From Diadophis punctatus similis (taxonomy: Eukaryota; Chordata; Lepidosauria; Squamata; Dipsadidae): a stretch of DNA of 64,000 nt. The DNA lies in assembly GCA_023053685.1 (NCBI GenBank), contig JALIGW010000002.1, positions 170,963,430 to 171,027,429 on the forward strand. The letters run 5' to 3'. The translations under genes and the position numbers were made by a program. The notes below the pieces were generated by a model. That model was given only the letters and a program-made list of their open reading frames with translations, did not search any database and was not told where the DNA came from. Numbering within the stretch: the first letter of the stretch is position 1; the number at the start of each line of letters is the position of its first letter. This document shows, in pieces, positions 1 to 12,561 of the stretch.

Positions 1-200
1 TCGCGCAGCTGCATTCTGGACTAACTGTAGTCTCCGAACACTCTTCAAGGGTAGCCCCATGTAGAGCGCGTTGCAATAATCAAGCTGTGAGGTGATAAGG
101 GCATGAGTGACCGTGAGTAGAGCCTCTTGACCCAAATAGGCCGCAATTGATGCACTAGGCGAACCAAACTAAGTCAAAAGATGGCACAGCAGATGCATTT
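1..200. repeat. Probable old interspersed repeat fragment at the window edge
   Basis: The first ~200 bases are richer in GC than what follows and resemble, from memory, a squamate/sauropsid interspersed repeat (phrases such as AGTCTCCGAACACTCTTCAA and AGAGCGCGTTGCAATAATC). The left end is cut by the window. No coding frame is supported, and the family assignment (LINE-related) is inference. Confidence 0.35.
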
Positions 201-1159
201 AGTTTATTAATTCCATTTAGGGAGTATTCTATCACCCAAATGATGATACAGCCCTAAGTATAGAGAAAGCTTGGAAAGGTAAACAACCAACTCAAGGAGT
301 TTTCACTGTTGGGAACAAGGAGCAGACAGTGGCCTGTCTTAAGATGTGATGCTCCTTTAAATCAAGAGTTTTATTGGCGCTGAAAAAGACATGTTAGGAG
401 CTGGTTGGCTTGCACGAAGAAGACAGGTGTTCCCATAAGAATGTATAGAGCTCAACCAGCCACAGCTACATTTACAATAAAAGAGCAGAAAGGTTTTGTT
501 GCTTAGTTGCTTCCTACCTCCAGCACATTTGACTGGAAACTGTCTTTCTTGCTTCCTCTCCATCTACTCTAATGTTCTGATACCCAATTTTAGAAGAATT
601 TTATCCCTCTCGGAATTCTTCTGCCTAGCATTAGTGGAATGTCAGCTGAGAAATAAAACTCTAGTTATTTATCAGAGCCAACAAGACCTGACATTTGTTT
701 ATTCTTTAACCAATATCAGGGAAGTGCGGGCAGGGATGAGATAATAGATGAGGACTATTTAGAAAACAGGCTTTAATATCAGTTGGCTAAAGACAGAATA
801 GGAAAGGGAAACACGACTGTGTGAGTTACAAGATAGCTAGTTTGTCCTTGAAACCCTTATTTCAGAACAGCCAGTAAAAATGGTATCTGTGTTAAGGAGT
901 CTTAGGCTACTGTACTTCATATACATTAACTTCAGATAGAGATATCATAAGAAATGTCATCCTCTGTAGGAGTTAGAATATTTACTGGTTAAAAAAACCC
1001 GCCCCCCCTTCCAAAAATCAAGATATTTTTTTCCCATTCCTGATAAGAGCATAGCAGCAGTCAAGAACGAAGGAATGAGCAGAAACTAACTGTAGATAGA
1101 CTTGCAAAGATTGAAGATCATTTGGAAGGGGTTACTTACCCTGTTAATTTTAACTCTTT
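201..1159. other. Intronic/intergenic DNA, nothing recognised
   Basis: AT-rich sequence with only short, unconserved open frames. I see no splice-flanked coding segment, RNA gene or transposon end here. Confidence 0.5.
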
Positions 1160-1167
1160 TTGTAATG

Positions 1168-1300
1168 CAGGGGTATTACAGTGGCGGCCCGCGGACCGGA
1201 TGTGTCACGTGCAGGTCATGCCCACCCCAGCTCTGCGAATGGGAAAACGTCACAAAATGCCACATGACGGCAATATGATGCAACGAGTTTGACACCTGTG
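1168..1300. mobile_element. hAT-type MITE, family A copy 1
   Basis: A 133-bp element starting CAGGGGTATTAC and ending GTTTGACACCTGTG. It is flanked by a perfect 8-bp target duplication TTGTAATG (1160-1167 and 1301-1308). Ends and 8-bp duplication fit a non-autonomous hAT transposon. The interior shares TGTCACGTG and CACCCCAGCTC(T/C)GCGAA blocks with the copies at 4139, 12562, 19504 and 59590. Confidence 0.85.
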
Positions 1301-1605
1301 TTGTAATGGCTGCATACTCTCCTTGTCCTTTTCGTTTCAGATAGCTCTTCTCTCTTCATCCACTTTTCTCCTCCTTTACTTTCCTGGCGAAAGTAGTTTC
1401 CTTATTTTCATCCTCGCCCTCCCTCTTCCTTCATTCTTAGCAACTGCCTGAATAAGTCTCTGCAGTTTTTTGGGCAGCAGTTTCAGCCTTTGCCTCCATT
1501 CTAGAGCAGAAGGAGAGTGACTGGGCCAAAGTCATTAGCTGGCTTTCTGGCTAAGGTGAGACCAGAACTCAGTCTCCCAGTTTCTAGCCTGATGCAGTAA
1601 CTACT

Positions 1606-2027
1606 CCAGATAGTCCTTGACTTATGACTATAATTGAACCTGGAATTGTGATTGTAAGTCATGTTGGTCATTAAGTGGGTCACCACAGGACAATGCCCAA
1701 TTTTGTGACCTTTTGTACCACAGTCATTAAAGTGAACACCACTCTCATTAAGTGGATCCATTGACCACAAGGGGCTTTTTTTTTAATGGAAAGTAGAAGT
1801 AAATGCCAGTTTCCAACAAAAAGCATTGTAAATAGTGGTTAAAATTATGGTGACTGTGGGATACTGCAAAAGGCCACAAATGCTGAGCACTTAAAATGCC
1901 ATTACGTCACCAAGGGGAGGCAGTGGTTGTCCCAACTTCAAATTCGGGTCGTAAGTAGCCCTGCGGAGGTTTGTTGTAATTTTGAACGATGGCTAAACAA
2001 CCAATTGTAAATCAGGATTTACCTGTA
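1606..2027. mobile_element. MITE family B (AGTCCTTGACTTA ends), diverged copy
   Basis: Starts near AGATAGTCCTTGACTTATGA and ends near GATTTACCTGTAGA, with internal phrases TCATTAAGTG and TTTTGTGACC that recur in the copy at 50.6-51.0 kb. This type is common in snake DNA from general knowledge; I cannot name the superfamily. Non-coding. Confidence 0.6.
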
Positions 2028-2065
2028 GATCAAACTGGCTCTCCAGTGCTCCTTACTTTCTTTTG

Positions 2066-2119
2066 CAGTACTTCTGATGGGTTACAGTACTTCTGATGGG
2101 TTACAGTACTTCTGATGGG
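2066..2119. repeat. 19-bp tandem repeat, about 2.8 units
   Basis: The unit CAGTACTTCTGATGGGTTA is repeated with no visible mismatch, suggesting a recent local slippage duplication. Confidence 0.9.
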
Positions 2120-2194
2120 AAGAGGCAGGGAGCATACATTTGTCTATATAGGAGAATGGCTGCTCAAGGCAGATAGGGATCAAATTGTATATAC

Positions 2195-2388
2195 AGAATA
2201 CAGAATAATAGAGTTGAAAGGGACCTTGGAGGTCTTCTAGTCCAACCCTCACAAACAGGAGACCCTATTGTACAGATAGTGGTTGTCCAGTCTTTTCTTA
2301 AAAGCCTCCAGTGATGAAGTACCGTTCCACTGGTTAATTGTTCTCACTGTTAGGAAGTTTCTCCCTTAGTTCTAGGTTGCTTCTGTAT
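2195..2388 (-). mobile_element. CR1-like LINE 3' end fragment
   Basis: On the + strand it begins with AGAATA-type repeats and reads GAGTTGAAAGGGACCTTGG, then AGTCCAACCCTCAC, which is the reverse complement of the well-known CR1 3' terminus. The antisense part of the CR1 3' untranslated region follows (AGGAAGTTTCTCCCTTAGTT). Compare the sense CR1-like copy at 62.2-63.5 kb. It is truncated and non-coding. Confidence 0.75.
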
Positions 2389-4130
2389 ATTTTACATGGT
2401 TATTGATTGCTGTTTCAAGTCCTTTTTGAGTGTGTGGATATTGGTAAATGCACAGAATTGTGATACATGCAAAAGTGGGGTGTGTAGAGAAATCTTCAGA
2501 GCAGATTTCAGATAGAGTAGATAGCCAGGAAAATTGAGTGTGCGCATGTTTCCTTTTTCTGTGTTTAGAAAAACGTATCTCTATCTTTTTCCTCAATTTT
2601 GTTCCATGGAGGGTCAACTTTCTTTTAAATAAAACAGTGCTTAGTGTGGTTTCATAAGAAGTGACAGATTCCATCACTTCCTTTGGAAGTGTATCTCTGC
2701 TGTTCTTCTGCCAGTATCCTTTCTTCTTCCAAACAACTTTCTGGGGTTCTCAGTCAGTATTATTTCTGTAGGAATTCTGCCCATCCTGTGAACCCAAGAA
2801 GTGGACAATTGCCAGGAAATCAACTTATTAGTGATCATGGTCCTTTAGGTTTAGGTCTGGTCTTAATTAAGTTATTTTCTTCCTTCTCTGTGTTCTTTCT
2901 TGAATTGGGAAAAGCTTCAAATTATAGCATCATTAAAGTTTAATTCAATACTGTTGTACCTCCTGCTGTTGATAGATAGTCATCTTTTTTTGGCATGGTG
3001 AAATGTAAGCTACGTTATAGGCACTGAGTGTTGAAACTGCCACTAAGTGCTCCCCTGATAGCTTTCCTGCAGTTCGATTTCCAGCCAATCTGACAAGCTT
3101 TTTCTGTAATGAATTTTTTGACTTTCATCTCTTCTCCCTTTTCCTTTCTAGGATCATTTCTGAAAAAAAATCTGATACGGTTTAAACATGTATCTAGTAT
3201 ATACTAGAACAAATACCTGCCTGTAGTCCTTAACCAAAGGAGGATTGTGTATGCTGAGTTTATAGTATCCAGATTTGTTAGATGAACAATAAGCATTCTA
3301 ATATCCAAGCTTGCCACCTGAGTTCGAGCAGCATAAAATAATCAGCTAGTACAGAACTTATATTAAAAAAATAGCTGTTGGCAGCAAAAAAACATGTGGT
3401 GGCATTTTCTTTCTTTTTCTTTTTTTTTTAAATGCAACCCTGGAAATGGAAAAGCAATAAAGCTAAGAATATAATTATTCAGTCCTCTGGAATTCTGTTT
3501 CTGTGATAGCCTAAACATCACAGAACTCTAAGTAAATAGATTTCAAAGACTGCCTTCATAGTCACTCTGGAATGGATATAAATGTATTTCTTGGCTTATA
3601 GAGTGGAATGAGGGCCTTTATTACAAAGAAAATAATAATTACAGTCAGTACAAAACAAACTCACCGTCAAACTCTAGAAACAACAGTACATAGGTGTATA
3701 GCATCAGACATAAAAATGATATAAAATCAGGGGTATAGAGTATAGGCCAACTGAGAAGCCAGCAGGCTGCATCAGCAAATGTCAGAGTCACAAGGTGCCG
3801 TGTGTGTGAATAGGTTAATACGCACAACAAACGTATGTTAACAAATTTTTCAGGAGCCATTCAACCGTCTCCATTTATTTGTTCAGCCTCTGGCATCAGA
3901 CCCAGCAAGTGCTCCTAAAGAAGGCATATGCTGATCTGACAAGGTTTGCAGTTCAGTGTGTGCTAGGGTTGCCAAGCAGGATGTGATGACTACAGAGCGG
4001 TTGAGGGAATATGCTGAGCAGTTAAGGGACAATGGCATGATTTGAAGACATTCACATGACAGTGTTGAATGGACTAGGATGGTACCTTCCTCAATAAGTA
4101 GTCTTAGGAAAGTGAACACATTCAGTGATG
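2389..4130. other. Intronic/intergenic DNA, nothing recognised
   Basis: AT-rich sequence with short stop-limited frames, including an 86-codon frame at 2683-2943 and two reverse frames at 3645-4119. None resembles a known protein or has convincing splice flanks. Confidence 0.5.
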
Positions 4131-4138
4131 GATTAATT

Positions 4139-4228
4139 CAGGGGTGTCAAACTGGCGGCCCACCCCAGCTCCGCGAAGGGAAAAAAGTCACATGATGGCA
4201 ATGTGACGCTGGAAGTTTGACACCCGTG
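4139..4228. mobile_element. hAT-type MITE, family A copy 2 (short form)
   Basis: A 90-bp element with ends CAGGGGTGTCAAACT and AGTTTGACACCCGTG, flanked by a perfect 8-bp duplication GATTAATT (4131-4138 and 4229-4236). About 40 bp shorter than its relatives, so an internally deleted copy. Confidence 0.9.
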
Positions 4229-4236
4229 GATTAATT

Positions 4237-6300
4237 GAATTGATCACATTGACCTGAAGTTCTGCCCTGCCCTGCCACTGGCTGATCCCAATTCTGTAGT
4301 CCTCCTAGCTCAAGAGCATTATTACAAAAGATCTCTCTGAAGCCCTTGAACATCAGAATACCCTGTTACTTTTACTGGTGCTTGCTTGCTCTATGACTCC
4401 AGTTGTTAGTGTTACAGTGCTGGAAGTGATCATGTATTGGGCCAATCAGCTGCTATCCAGGAGATTCATCCCTTTCCAAAGTGTAGGATCGAAGCACCAT
4501 ATCACCAAGCACCCCCTTTCTTACTTTTTTTAATGCGTAACTTATTCTTCTTCTCTGGCACAAACTATGGAATACAAATCAAAGCAAGGACAGCAACGTC
4601 CATGAAAATCAGTTGACCCAATGTGGTTAAAGTGCTGATTGCAACCTATTAAATCTCAAGTATCAGAATGAAATACAGTAGCTGAGATTTCCATACAGCT
4701 TTTCTGTTTTTTTTTAAAAGGCGAAGTAAAATTTACTACAAAAAGAGAGAGATATGAATGTAAAATATCCCAAAGATATTTGGCAAAGTGATTGAGAAGA
4801 AACCTTAAGGATCAACCTGCCTCCGTGCATGATACCATAGCAGATTCTACAAAACTCCTTTGACTCTCAAGAGGCTGGATTTTTCAAACATTGGAAGAAA
4901 TTCCAGATTTAAAATTATTGAAATCTGTACTGCAGTGCCTGGGTAAAAATAACAGAGACCTTGGCCGCTACTCCCTACCCCCATCCCACCCAGCCCCTGC
5001 TTTCTTCGCAGTCTCAGTGGAGAAGCTAACACTACTGTAAAGCTGCAGACACTAGATGAGCGCTTACCTTAATTCATTACTCTCAGTATACAGAGCTCCT
5101 ATCAGTCTCTCCCCCTCCCCTGGAGCTAAAGGAAACAGCTTTACATCTATTACATGAGCATTGTGAAATTCTGCACACTTCAGGAAATTTCCTTAGAAAT
5201 GAAAGTTTCCTTTTTTTTCCATTGTCTGGCTCAGCTTTGTGTCAACACTGGAAACTGTCTGTGCTTGCATTATAAACAACTACAGTGTGATTCTGAGAGT
5301 TTGACAACAGGAGCTGTTTTTAGTCCACATCTTCTATAACAAGCCGTTCAATTACTTGTATTCCTGGCTATCAAATGGACTCTCTGGTATTTATTTTAAG
5401 AGGTGTCAAGAGGTTTGATTTGTGTACATTTGTAAATTAGACACAGTGTACTATTTATTACTGCTAGATGAGAAGCTGATGTCTTAATTAAACTATTAAT
5501 AACCAGCTGTAACATCCCACCCTGTATCATGACACAGAGCAGAATAGGCAGTGTGACAAATAAACATGTTTGATGTGTTGTGTCCTAGGTAAGTAATTTA
5601 TTACTGTGTGGGTACTCCAGAATGCCCTAAGAGTTTTCCCATTTGAAGCCACTTTGCACATAATGTTCCTTTGCGTGGGTTGAGTCCATCCTTTGATAGT
5701 GGAATCTTAAATATAGAAACACCGGGCTGTGCACTGAAGAGCAAATAGAGGTTTAGACAGGTCTATCATTGTTAACAAATACTTATATACATGACACAAT
5801 TACCTGTGCCAAGGAGTAGGGTACCTATTTACATCAATTGATTAACCCTTTAATTTCCTTTTAAAACTAAAGCAGCAGCAATGTGAATCAGACATCTTTC
5901 ACATGCTTCTATACTAGATGACAATTATGATTTTTGATAAATGTATTTTTAAGGTCTTCGTTGATCTATATCAGTTTTTTTTCACTGGTCTACATAGTCC
6001 TGTTGATGTTCCTTCCTTTGATCCTTGATTACATTGTAAGATATGTTGACTTGGCCATGTACCTATTACTGAACCAGTCCAGGAGAGTCCCTGCTCTCAT
6101 ACAGGGTTGCTCCTTTGCTGCTGTTGTTAGCAGCAGCCGGGCTGTCCAGCAAACAGGGGTGGATGACCTGGGCAGATATCATGACATTAAAAGTGGAAGC
6201 CCTGATAGCCTCCAAAATTGGCCACTGCCACCCCTATCTCGTCTCTGCTCTTTCCTGGCCCATGTTACAGTTCTAATTGGAGGATTTTTAGGTGTCGTTT
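4237..6300. other. Intronic/intergenic DNA, nothing coding recognised
   Basis: No exon, RNA gene or complete mobile element recognised. The part at about 5400-5580 is compositionally complex, with homeodomain-like TTAATTAAAC and an E-box CAGCTG. A conserved non-coding element there is possible but untested. Confidence 0.4.
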
Positions 6301-6984
6301 CCTAATTACAGTTGTGAGTGTTTTTTTGCTAAATCACGTGACGTATTTCTTTCAGCTCCTGCCTATGGAGTTTGCTCAGATTTGCTCATAGAAGTTTCTC
6401 TGATAGGACTAGGACTCTTATGGAAAGTCTTGAATTCAATATTTTCCGGTACTCTTGGCAGGAGAAGTCACGTGTGGGTAACAACTTCCATCTGCCTGGA
6501 GACTGAGATTGTATCAAATTTACCTGGCCACTCCCCTTCGCTCGCCTGGGTTGTTCAGTTTTTACTACTCAGTCGTGCCAAGGAGATGTTTTCTATCTTA
6601 GCTCCAAGCAGATTGAAGTTGATTGATTTCTCCACGTTATTCTCTGTAAAGGTAATGAGCCGGCCGGATCGTTAGGAGCGGCTGCTCCCAGCAGCCTTCT
6701 GTCATCAGCCCTTTACTTTCTGGGGGCAATCCCTTGCTTGGGAACCCCCGATGTTGTGGGCACCTGCCCCTTTCTCATTTATTTAGCTGTGGGCAAGTGA
6801 GCAGGTCCGCTGGGACGACTGCCACTGCCAGAAGAGCCTCCTTTGAGGCGAAGGTCTATGCGGCTCCGGAGTTGTTGGCTCGTTCTGACGGGCCACACTC
6901 TGAGGAGGACATTTCTGCGTCCTAATTCGGCCAAGGCTCCAGCTGCTGAGACAGTGTCAGTCTAAACTGCCATTCTTCTTCCCG

Positions 6985-7188
6985 GCTGCCATTTTGTTGC
7001 GCCCTTGCTTGCGGCCGCCATTTTGACCAGCAATCCGGATGGACTTGGAGAGATAATTGCGCAGCACAGCTCTCCTTCCTTGCAGCAGCACCTGTGGAGT
7101 TTATCCTCCTTGCGCCTCTTCAGAGCCTAATGGTTTTGTGCTGCTCCGTCTTCTCCAGGTCGCCTGCCTCATAGCGGCCACCATTTTG
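6985..7188 (+). promoter_or_regulatory. Three YY1-like motifs in the leader of the old DIRS copy
   Basis: GCTGCCATTTTG (6985-6996), GCCGCCATTTTG (7014-7025) and GCCACCATTTTG (about 7177-7188) match the YY1-type core CCATNTT. YY1 sites near transcription starts are known in several retrotransposon promoters. A promoter role here is inference. Confidence 0.4.
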
Positions 7189-7394
7189 TCACCGCCTAAT
7201 TGCGGTCACTTTTTTTTGGCAGGCTGGATTGCTGGGGCGAATTACCGCCTGTCGTGGGGTTCCCTGTCAGCAGCGTATCGAGGAGATTCTCCACTGTGCT
7301 TCCTAGAGGCCCTATTGCCCTTGGTCTGGCCAGCTGCTGTCTTTGGCCGTTCCTTGCTTCTCCAGCTGAGCAGGTGATTTGTGGCAGTTTATTC

Positions 7395-8392
7395 ATGGCG
7401 GAACAATACGAGGCTGGTGAGCTACGGGGGGCCAGGCCAAAGAGTCCCAAAGGTCCCAGATCTGCCCAAAAAGGAGAGTCCAGCCGAGCTAAGACTCCTT
7501 TACCCTCCAAAACCTCCTCCATTTCGGAGAAGGATGCAGAGAGGTGTCACAGAGCACTGGAGCACCAGTTTGCCAGGACCTCAAAAGTGGCAGACACTTC
7601 ATTCTGAGGAGGCCATTTTTGAAGAGGTTCCTGCTTCACCTCTTCTCAAGCTGTCACCCTAGTTATTTGGGGAGCAACATTTGGGATGGCCTCCGGAAGG
7701 GCCTGAGGAGTCAGTCCCATCCAATCCTCCATATAATGAGGAGCATTTCCTCCCATTAGCTTGTGCTTCTGGGATGGCTATTCAGCCTCCTGCATCTTCA
7801 CGGGGTCTCCCCCCCCCAAGGGCACCTTCACCCCAACAACAACGGGGTTCCGCTCTGGTGAAGGCCAAGGGCCTATCTTCCTTCAAGACCTTAAGAACAT
7901 AATTGTACAGGCTGTGTTCCACAAGCTGGCCTCAGGTTTTTCTCACCAGGCAATGATTCAATCCCAGTCACAACAGGGATCTCCCACAGTATCCAAATGC
8001 TCAGTTCAGTGCAGGGATACGTTTTCGTCTCAATGCTCCATGCAGAGCGGGGAATCAGTTAGGAGGGGGAGGAAGAGGAAGAGACAGCTGGTCAGGAGTT
8101 GTCTGATGACGAGAGAGTTATTCAAGACAAACCAACCTTTACTGGCCTGTTCAGTCTCCCTCTCTTTAAACCCCTCTTGTACAAGGCCAGATCAGCTGCT
8201 AATATGGGGGCCCCACCCATGTCACTGGAGTCCCATCTTCATCAGGACACTCCTGAGGCCTTATTTTCTGAACCAACCTTCGACGAGCTTACTTTGCCGT
8301 TTTCTCAATTATTCTTAGATGTCATCCAGCGGCAGTGGGCCAGTTTTGCAGTACATGTGGACAGGATGTGCAGGCAGAGATTTTTGGTATGA
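7395..8392 (+). pseudogene. gag: Broken gag of a diverged DIRS-like element
   Basis: Reading from the ATG at 7395 (MAEQYEAGEL), a basic, Ser/Pro-rich N-terminal part runs to a stop at 7607. Homology then continues in other frames. VQAVFHKLASGFSHQ, in the frame around 7900, parallels the WIASAVQTSITANLQ segment of the intact gags. The frame at 8099-8392 contains LFKPLLYKARSAAN and FLDVIQRQWAS, which align with LFKPLLSKARAAAG and FIDTVRNQWAA of copy 1. At least two frame changes are needed, and the protein ends before the conserved RAHQ...SFF block and the basic C-terminus. Gag of DIRS elements is thought to package the RNA. This copy is dead. Confidence 0.7.
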
Positions 8393-8395
8393 TCT

Positions 8396-8465
8396 GATTA
8401 TTCTTTGTACTGTATGTGTGTGTGTGTACACACACATACACACATACATACATACATTATATATG
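8396..8465. repeat. TG/CA and TACA microsatellite
   Basis: Alternating TGTGTG, CACACATA and CATACATA runs directly after the end of the DIRS fragment. Confidence 0.8.
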
Positions 8466-11400
8466 TATGATGCACTTGACCCATTCATACTGCAATTATC
8501 ATTTACAGTGCTGGAAAAACAATAGTGCGACCTGTGAAAGCCTAAAGCTAACGAAGCTATGCTGAGTCTTTACTTAATCACTCAATCAATCAGGTCAGAG
8601 ATCTCTTTAGACATCTGCTGGAAAGAATGGGGAGCTAAATTTGCTAAATTGGCATTTTAAGCACTTTATAAGCTCCAATTCATTTTAGGTATAGTCACTT
8701 TAATTTGCATATAGAAATGTCAGAGATTGTAATTTATTGATAAACTAACAGATAGGATTGACGACTTTCTCCTGCAGGGCACTGCAGAAGTGTTTACTCA
8801 TCAAATTAGATAATGTTGTCCCCAAACCAGTACAACGCACAGAGACTATTTTTGAAGCAACTCTAAGATATAGCCTTATTCAGCATTCCAGATAGACTTA
8901 CTCAAGACCCAGTGAAATTATCAAGAATCCCTTTCCTGACCAGCTGGACTTTTAAAAGCAGTTCAGCATTTCTTGCCCTAGACATAGACTCTGGCTCTGG
9001 TAGAGCTAATTATGTTTTAGCACTAATTCAGGAATTGCCACATGGCTCTGTCTCACTCACTTTTGCTCTGGGTATTAGTTTAACTGGAGTTGCAAGAATC
9101 CCTGCCTGCAACTGAAGGAGCCCTTCAGGACTGGGCTGCCAGAACTATAATGTGCAGTCAGCATCCTCTGTTCTCTGATTATATGTTTAATCCCCTTCCA
9201 GAGCAACATGTTCAGTGTAGTGTGGGTATTCTCTGTTCTCAGGTTTTTAGGTCCTTGTAGTCATTATCAGCTTTAGGCAGACTGGACGGAGATTTATTTC
9301 CCTCCATTGGAAAGCTTTCACCTCTAGCTTCAATTGTGCTTTGTTTCAGATTTCATTCTACAAAGTAATAGTTTTGGATAAAAACCTTCAGGGAGATACA
9401 CACACTATTAATCATTGAAGAGTTGTGCTTCCACAACTCTCTGCAAATCACCAGTGCTTTGTGGTTTTGGTTATTGTAGTAAAATATCAGATATACTGAC
9501 AACATCCCAAGGCTTTTCCTGCCACCTGGGAACTGATATTGCTATCAGTATCAGAGTTTCTAAATCCCAGAGGCTGTCATTGGTGTACATTATTTGGTCC
9601 TTTGGCAATATTATTACTAGCAACTGCCTTTAATTTAACACACTTTGAGCACATGATTGCTCTTGTACTTGCAAAGCCCTGTAGTTGTGAAGCTTTGATG
9701 TGCAGAAGCTTCTGTATGGGGGAAAAGTAAGGAAGATTATGATGGTGGTCAAACTCACAACGGTGCATTATGCACAGGCAACAAACAGGCTGCCCCTAGT
9801 ATCCAAGTTCACATACAGTATTTCAGGTCATATGCTCTGCATAAATTCTGCAAAGCTAAAAACCATGCCTTTAGTTAAATGTAATAATATTAAATTTAGC
9901 AAAGAAGTAATGAATACATTTTCCAAGAATCGTCTCTTGGAAATGGAAGTTGATGATAGTTAAAACGTCTGTCTTCATACTTCTTAGTATTTGCACCATA
10001 GTCATCTCTTCATACCAGTACATCTCCATCAAACCATGTTTTCATCTTCCATTGGGGCTTCAAATGCACAAACCACACATTCATCCTAACATATCTTTCT
10101 CCAATGCAGTTATTAATCTGCGCATTATAACCATCAATCTATCCCTCCTTAATATCAGTGCCATGGAAGGAATCATGAATATTATCCTATGTGGTCATTC
10201 TTAAATGATTAGGCTGAATGATACCTTCTGCACATGATATTTATGCTTTTGAGTGTTCTCCCTCTCTCTCTCCCTCCCCTCCCCCTCCCTCCCTCATGCA
10301 CACACACACACACACACACACACACCACACACACACACACACTCTCTCTCTCTCATTCTCTGCATCTCATTAAAAAATTACATTCAAACACCACCTTAAG
10401 CTTCGGGACAAATTTGTTTCCAATAAAACAATAAAAATGTCACTGCTACCAATAACATGAAAGAGGGGCTGATAGCCTACACAGGTTTGATAGCATATTT
10501 TTAGGGATAAGGATCTCTGGGATTTTGGTACAGGAGCAAGATCACATTTTTGTATTGGATATTGCTTTTTCTGCTTCCTTGTCCATACATATGCTTATTC
10601 CCATATATAGGTCTGCTACAAGGGGAGCAAAAGGATTGAACCTCCCCAGGTTCTCCATCGCATGATGTAGTTCATACATAAAATGATCCCATGTTCACTG
10701 TACCCCCCCCCCACCCTTCATTCAGTTTTTTTCTTCCAACCATCTCTCACATTTGCTGCAATCCATTTTGTGCTAACAGCTGTCATTCTGATGTTTGTTT
10801 AATTCTGCTGTCTCTGCCTTAAAACAGGATTGTTTCTGAAAATGATTTTATTACAGTTTTTCCATTGCAAAGACAAAAGACTAATACAAAGTTAAGAAAA
10901 GTAGAAAAGAATGAAAAGTGATATAGAAAGTGTAGAAAAGAAAGTAAAAAGAAAAATAAAATAAGGAAAAAAATAATAACATGCTTTAAAAAAAAGCAAA
11001 ATATAGAAAGAAAAGAATTCCCCTTCATCACAATTTCAGTAACTGATCATCTTTTTTGAGAATACAACAAAAGATCTCTTGTTCCCTTATCTCATGTTTT
11101 ATCTGTAAACAGAGCCCTATCATTCAGCCCTTGTTAGCAAAAGTTCATTGATAGTTACCAGAAAGCATATTTTATAATATTTTAGCATATATTTTAACCT
11201 TATTTAAATTTTGTATTCCTTCCCTGTACTTTAACACAGTAACTTATCACTTTCTCTAACAATACAACAACAAAACATTTTTTCTAAATATCTAAAGTCT
11301 CGTCATTTGGTCTTGGTCAGTAAAAATCCTTTAAAGATTATCAGAAACAATAAAATATATATTTTTAAGTTTAAGTAAATAAACCAATTTAACATTCCTT

Positions 11401-12553
11401 CCTTTTAGCAATCTTTAAATAATGTTCCATAGCTTGACTTCATTTTTCTCTTTGTCTCTTCTCAGAAAACTGTTCAAAACTTTAAGAAGTCTCTTTTATA
11501 AATTTATTAGTTGCATTTGTATGCCGCCCACTCCACAGAGACTCCTAAATCCCAAATAAGAGCATTATCCAAATCATTCTTCTGGTTTTATTTGTATATC
11601 CATTTTAATTATTAAGACATATGGCATTTTCATTTGTATATCCAGTATAATATCATTCTTATAACGTCGTTTTTAAATCCACATTCATATAATCCTCAGT
11701 CTCAGTTTTATCCAGTAAAACCTGTTCCTCTTCTATAGCCTCTTTTAAATTCAATATTTTCATGTTAGCAAACATTCTTAAGATTAACATTGTCTCCAAA
11801 TATCTTTGAATTCTTCCAAAGTTAGAATATTTTGCTCCATTCTATATTAGTGAGTTGAATTTAAGTGCTTTTCTCCTTTAATTATAATCCTTAGTTCTGT
11901 CTGGTTCCCTCTAATGTCCAACCTTCAAAATCCCATCTTACCATTTTTAAACCATTGCATTTTCCTAGGGAAGATTTCTTATAACTAATTTCAAGATTAT
12001 TTTAAATCCCTCTGGACCTTATCCATTTATAACTTTCTAAAGTCAAAATTCTAATGATCCTTTTCCTGTTTATGCTGCACTTTAAACTTCTTTTTCCAAG
12101 GATTGACGGAGATTCATTCAGTGAATGTTGTAAAACTTGCGAATCCAAAGGTTTTTAATAGTTGAAAAGCAATTTAAAAGCTATTAAGAAATGAGGCTCA
12201 ACTGAGCTTTTTGTCCATATAGACCACACTAAATGCTTGATGAAACTCCTTCAATTCCCAGCCACTCCATCCATGGATTAACAGCAAAAGCCTTGATTCC
12301 TGCGGTCTACTTGCAAGGAGCAGCTGCCTGGAGTGCATGTGAGCAATTTCACAATCTCACCTTTTCTAGAGAGAATAAAAGTAGTCCGAATTAGTCATCT
12401 AGTCATCCTGCTCCTTTTCAAGGATGTACAGCTTGCTGTGGCCACCCTAGACAGGACTCCTGAAGAGAAATATATATTGGAAACTATGGCCTGGTCAGAA
12501 CCACGGATCCAGAGTTCTTTACTTTAGTTTTGATGGATTACTTTTTCCAGACT
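8466..12553. other. Intronic/intergenic DNA with an AT-rich tract
   Basis: No gene recognised. From about 10830 to 12200 the sequence is strongly AT-rich, with phrases such as TATCAGAAACAATAAAATAT that suggest an old antisense LINE. I cannot assign it. A fragment at about 11505-11560 with GTATGCCGCCCACTCC resembles the reverse of the hairpin-bearing retroposon tail seen at 15360. Confidence 0.4.
10255..10355. repeat. CT-rich and (CA)n microsatellite
   Basis: A CT-rich tract at about 10258-10294 is followed by (CA)n from 10299 to about 10341 with one interruption, then (CT)n. Short forward frames through it are low-complexity artefacts. Confidence 0.9.
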
Positions 12554-12561
12554 CTAAAGCA

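Larger units (their letters stand above)
6640..8395 (+). mobile_element. Diverged, 3'-truncated DIRS-like retrotransposon copy (lineage X)
   Basis: GC content rises sharply near 6640 and falls at 8395, where a TG/CA microsatellite begins. The block holds a GC-rich leader with repeated GCCATTTTG motifs and then a broken gag related to, but clearly different from, gag of the intact DIRS copies. No RT, YR, ICR or right terminal repeat is present. The left boundary is uncertain and could be near 6290. Confidence 0.65.

Noticed and set aside
5934..6675. 123- and 127-codon frames
   Set aside because: No conserved motif. The hydrophobic start reflects T-rich DNA. They may overlap the poorly defined left edge of the old DIRS copy.
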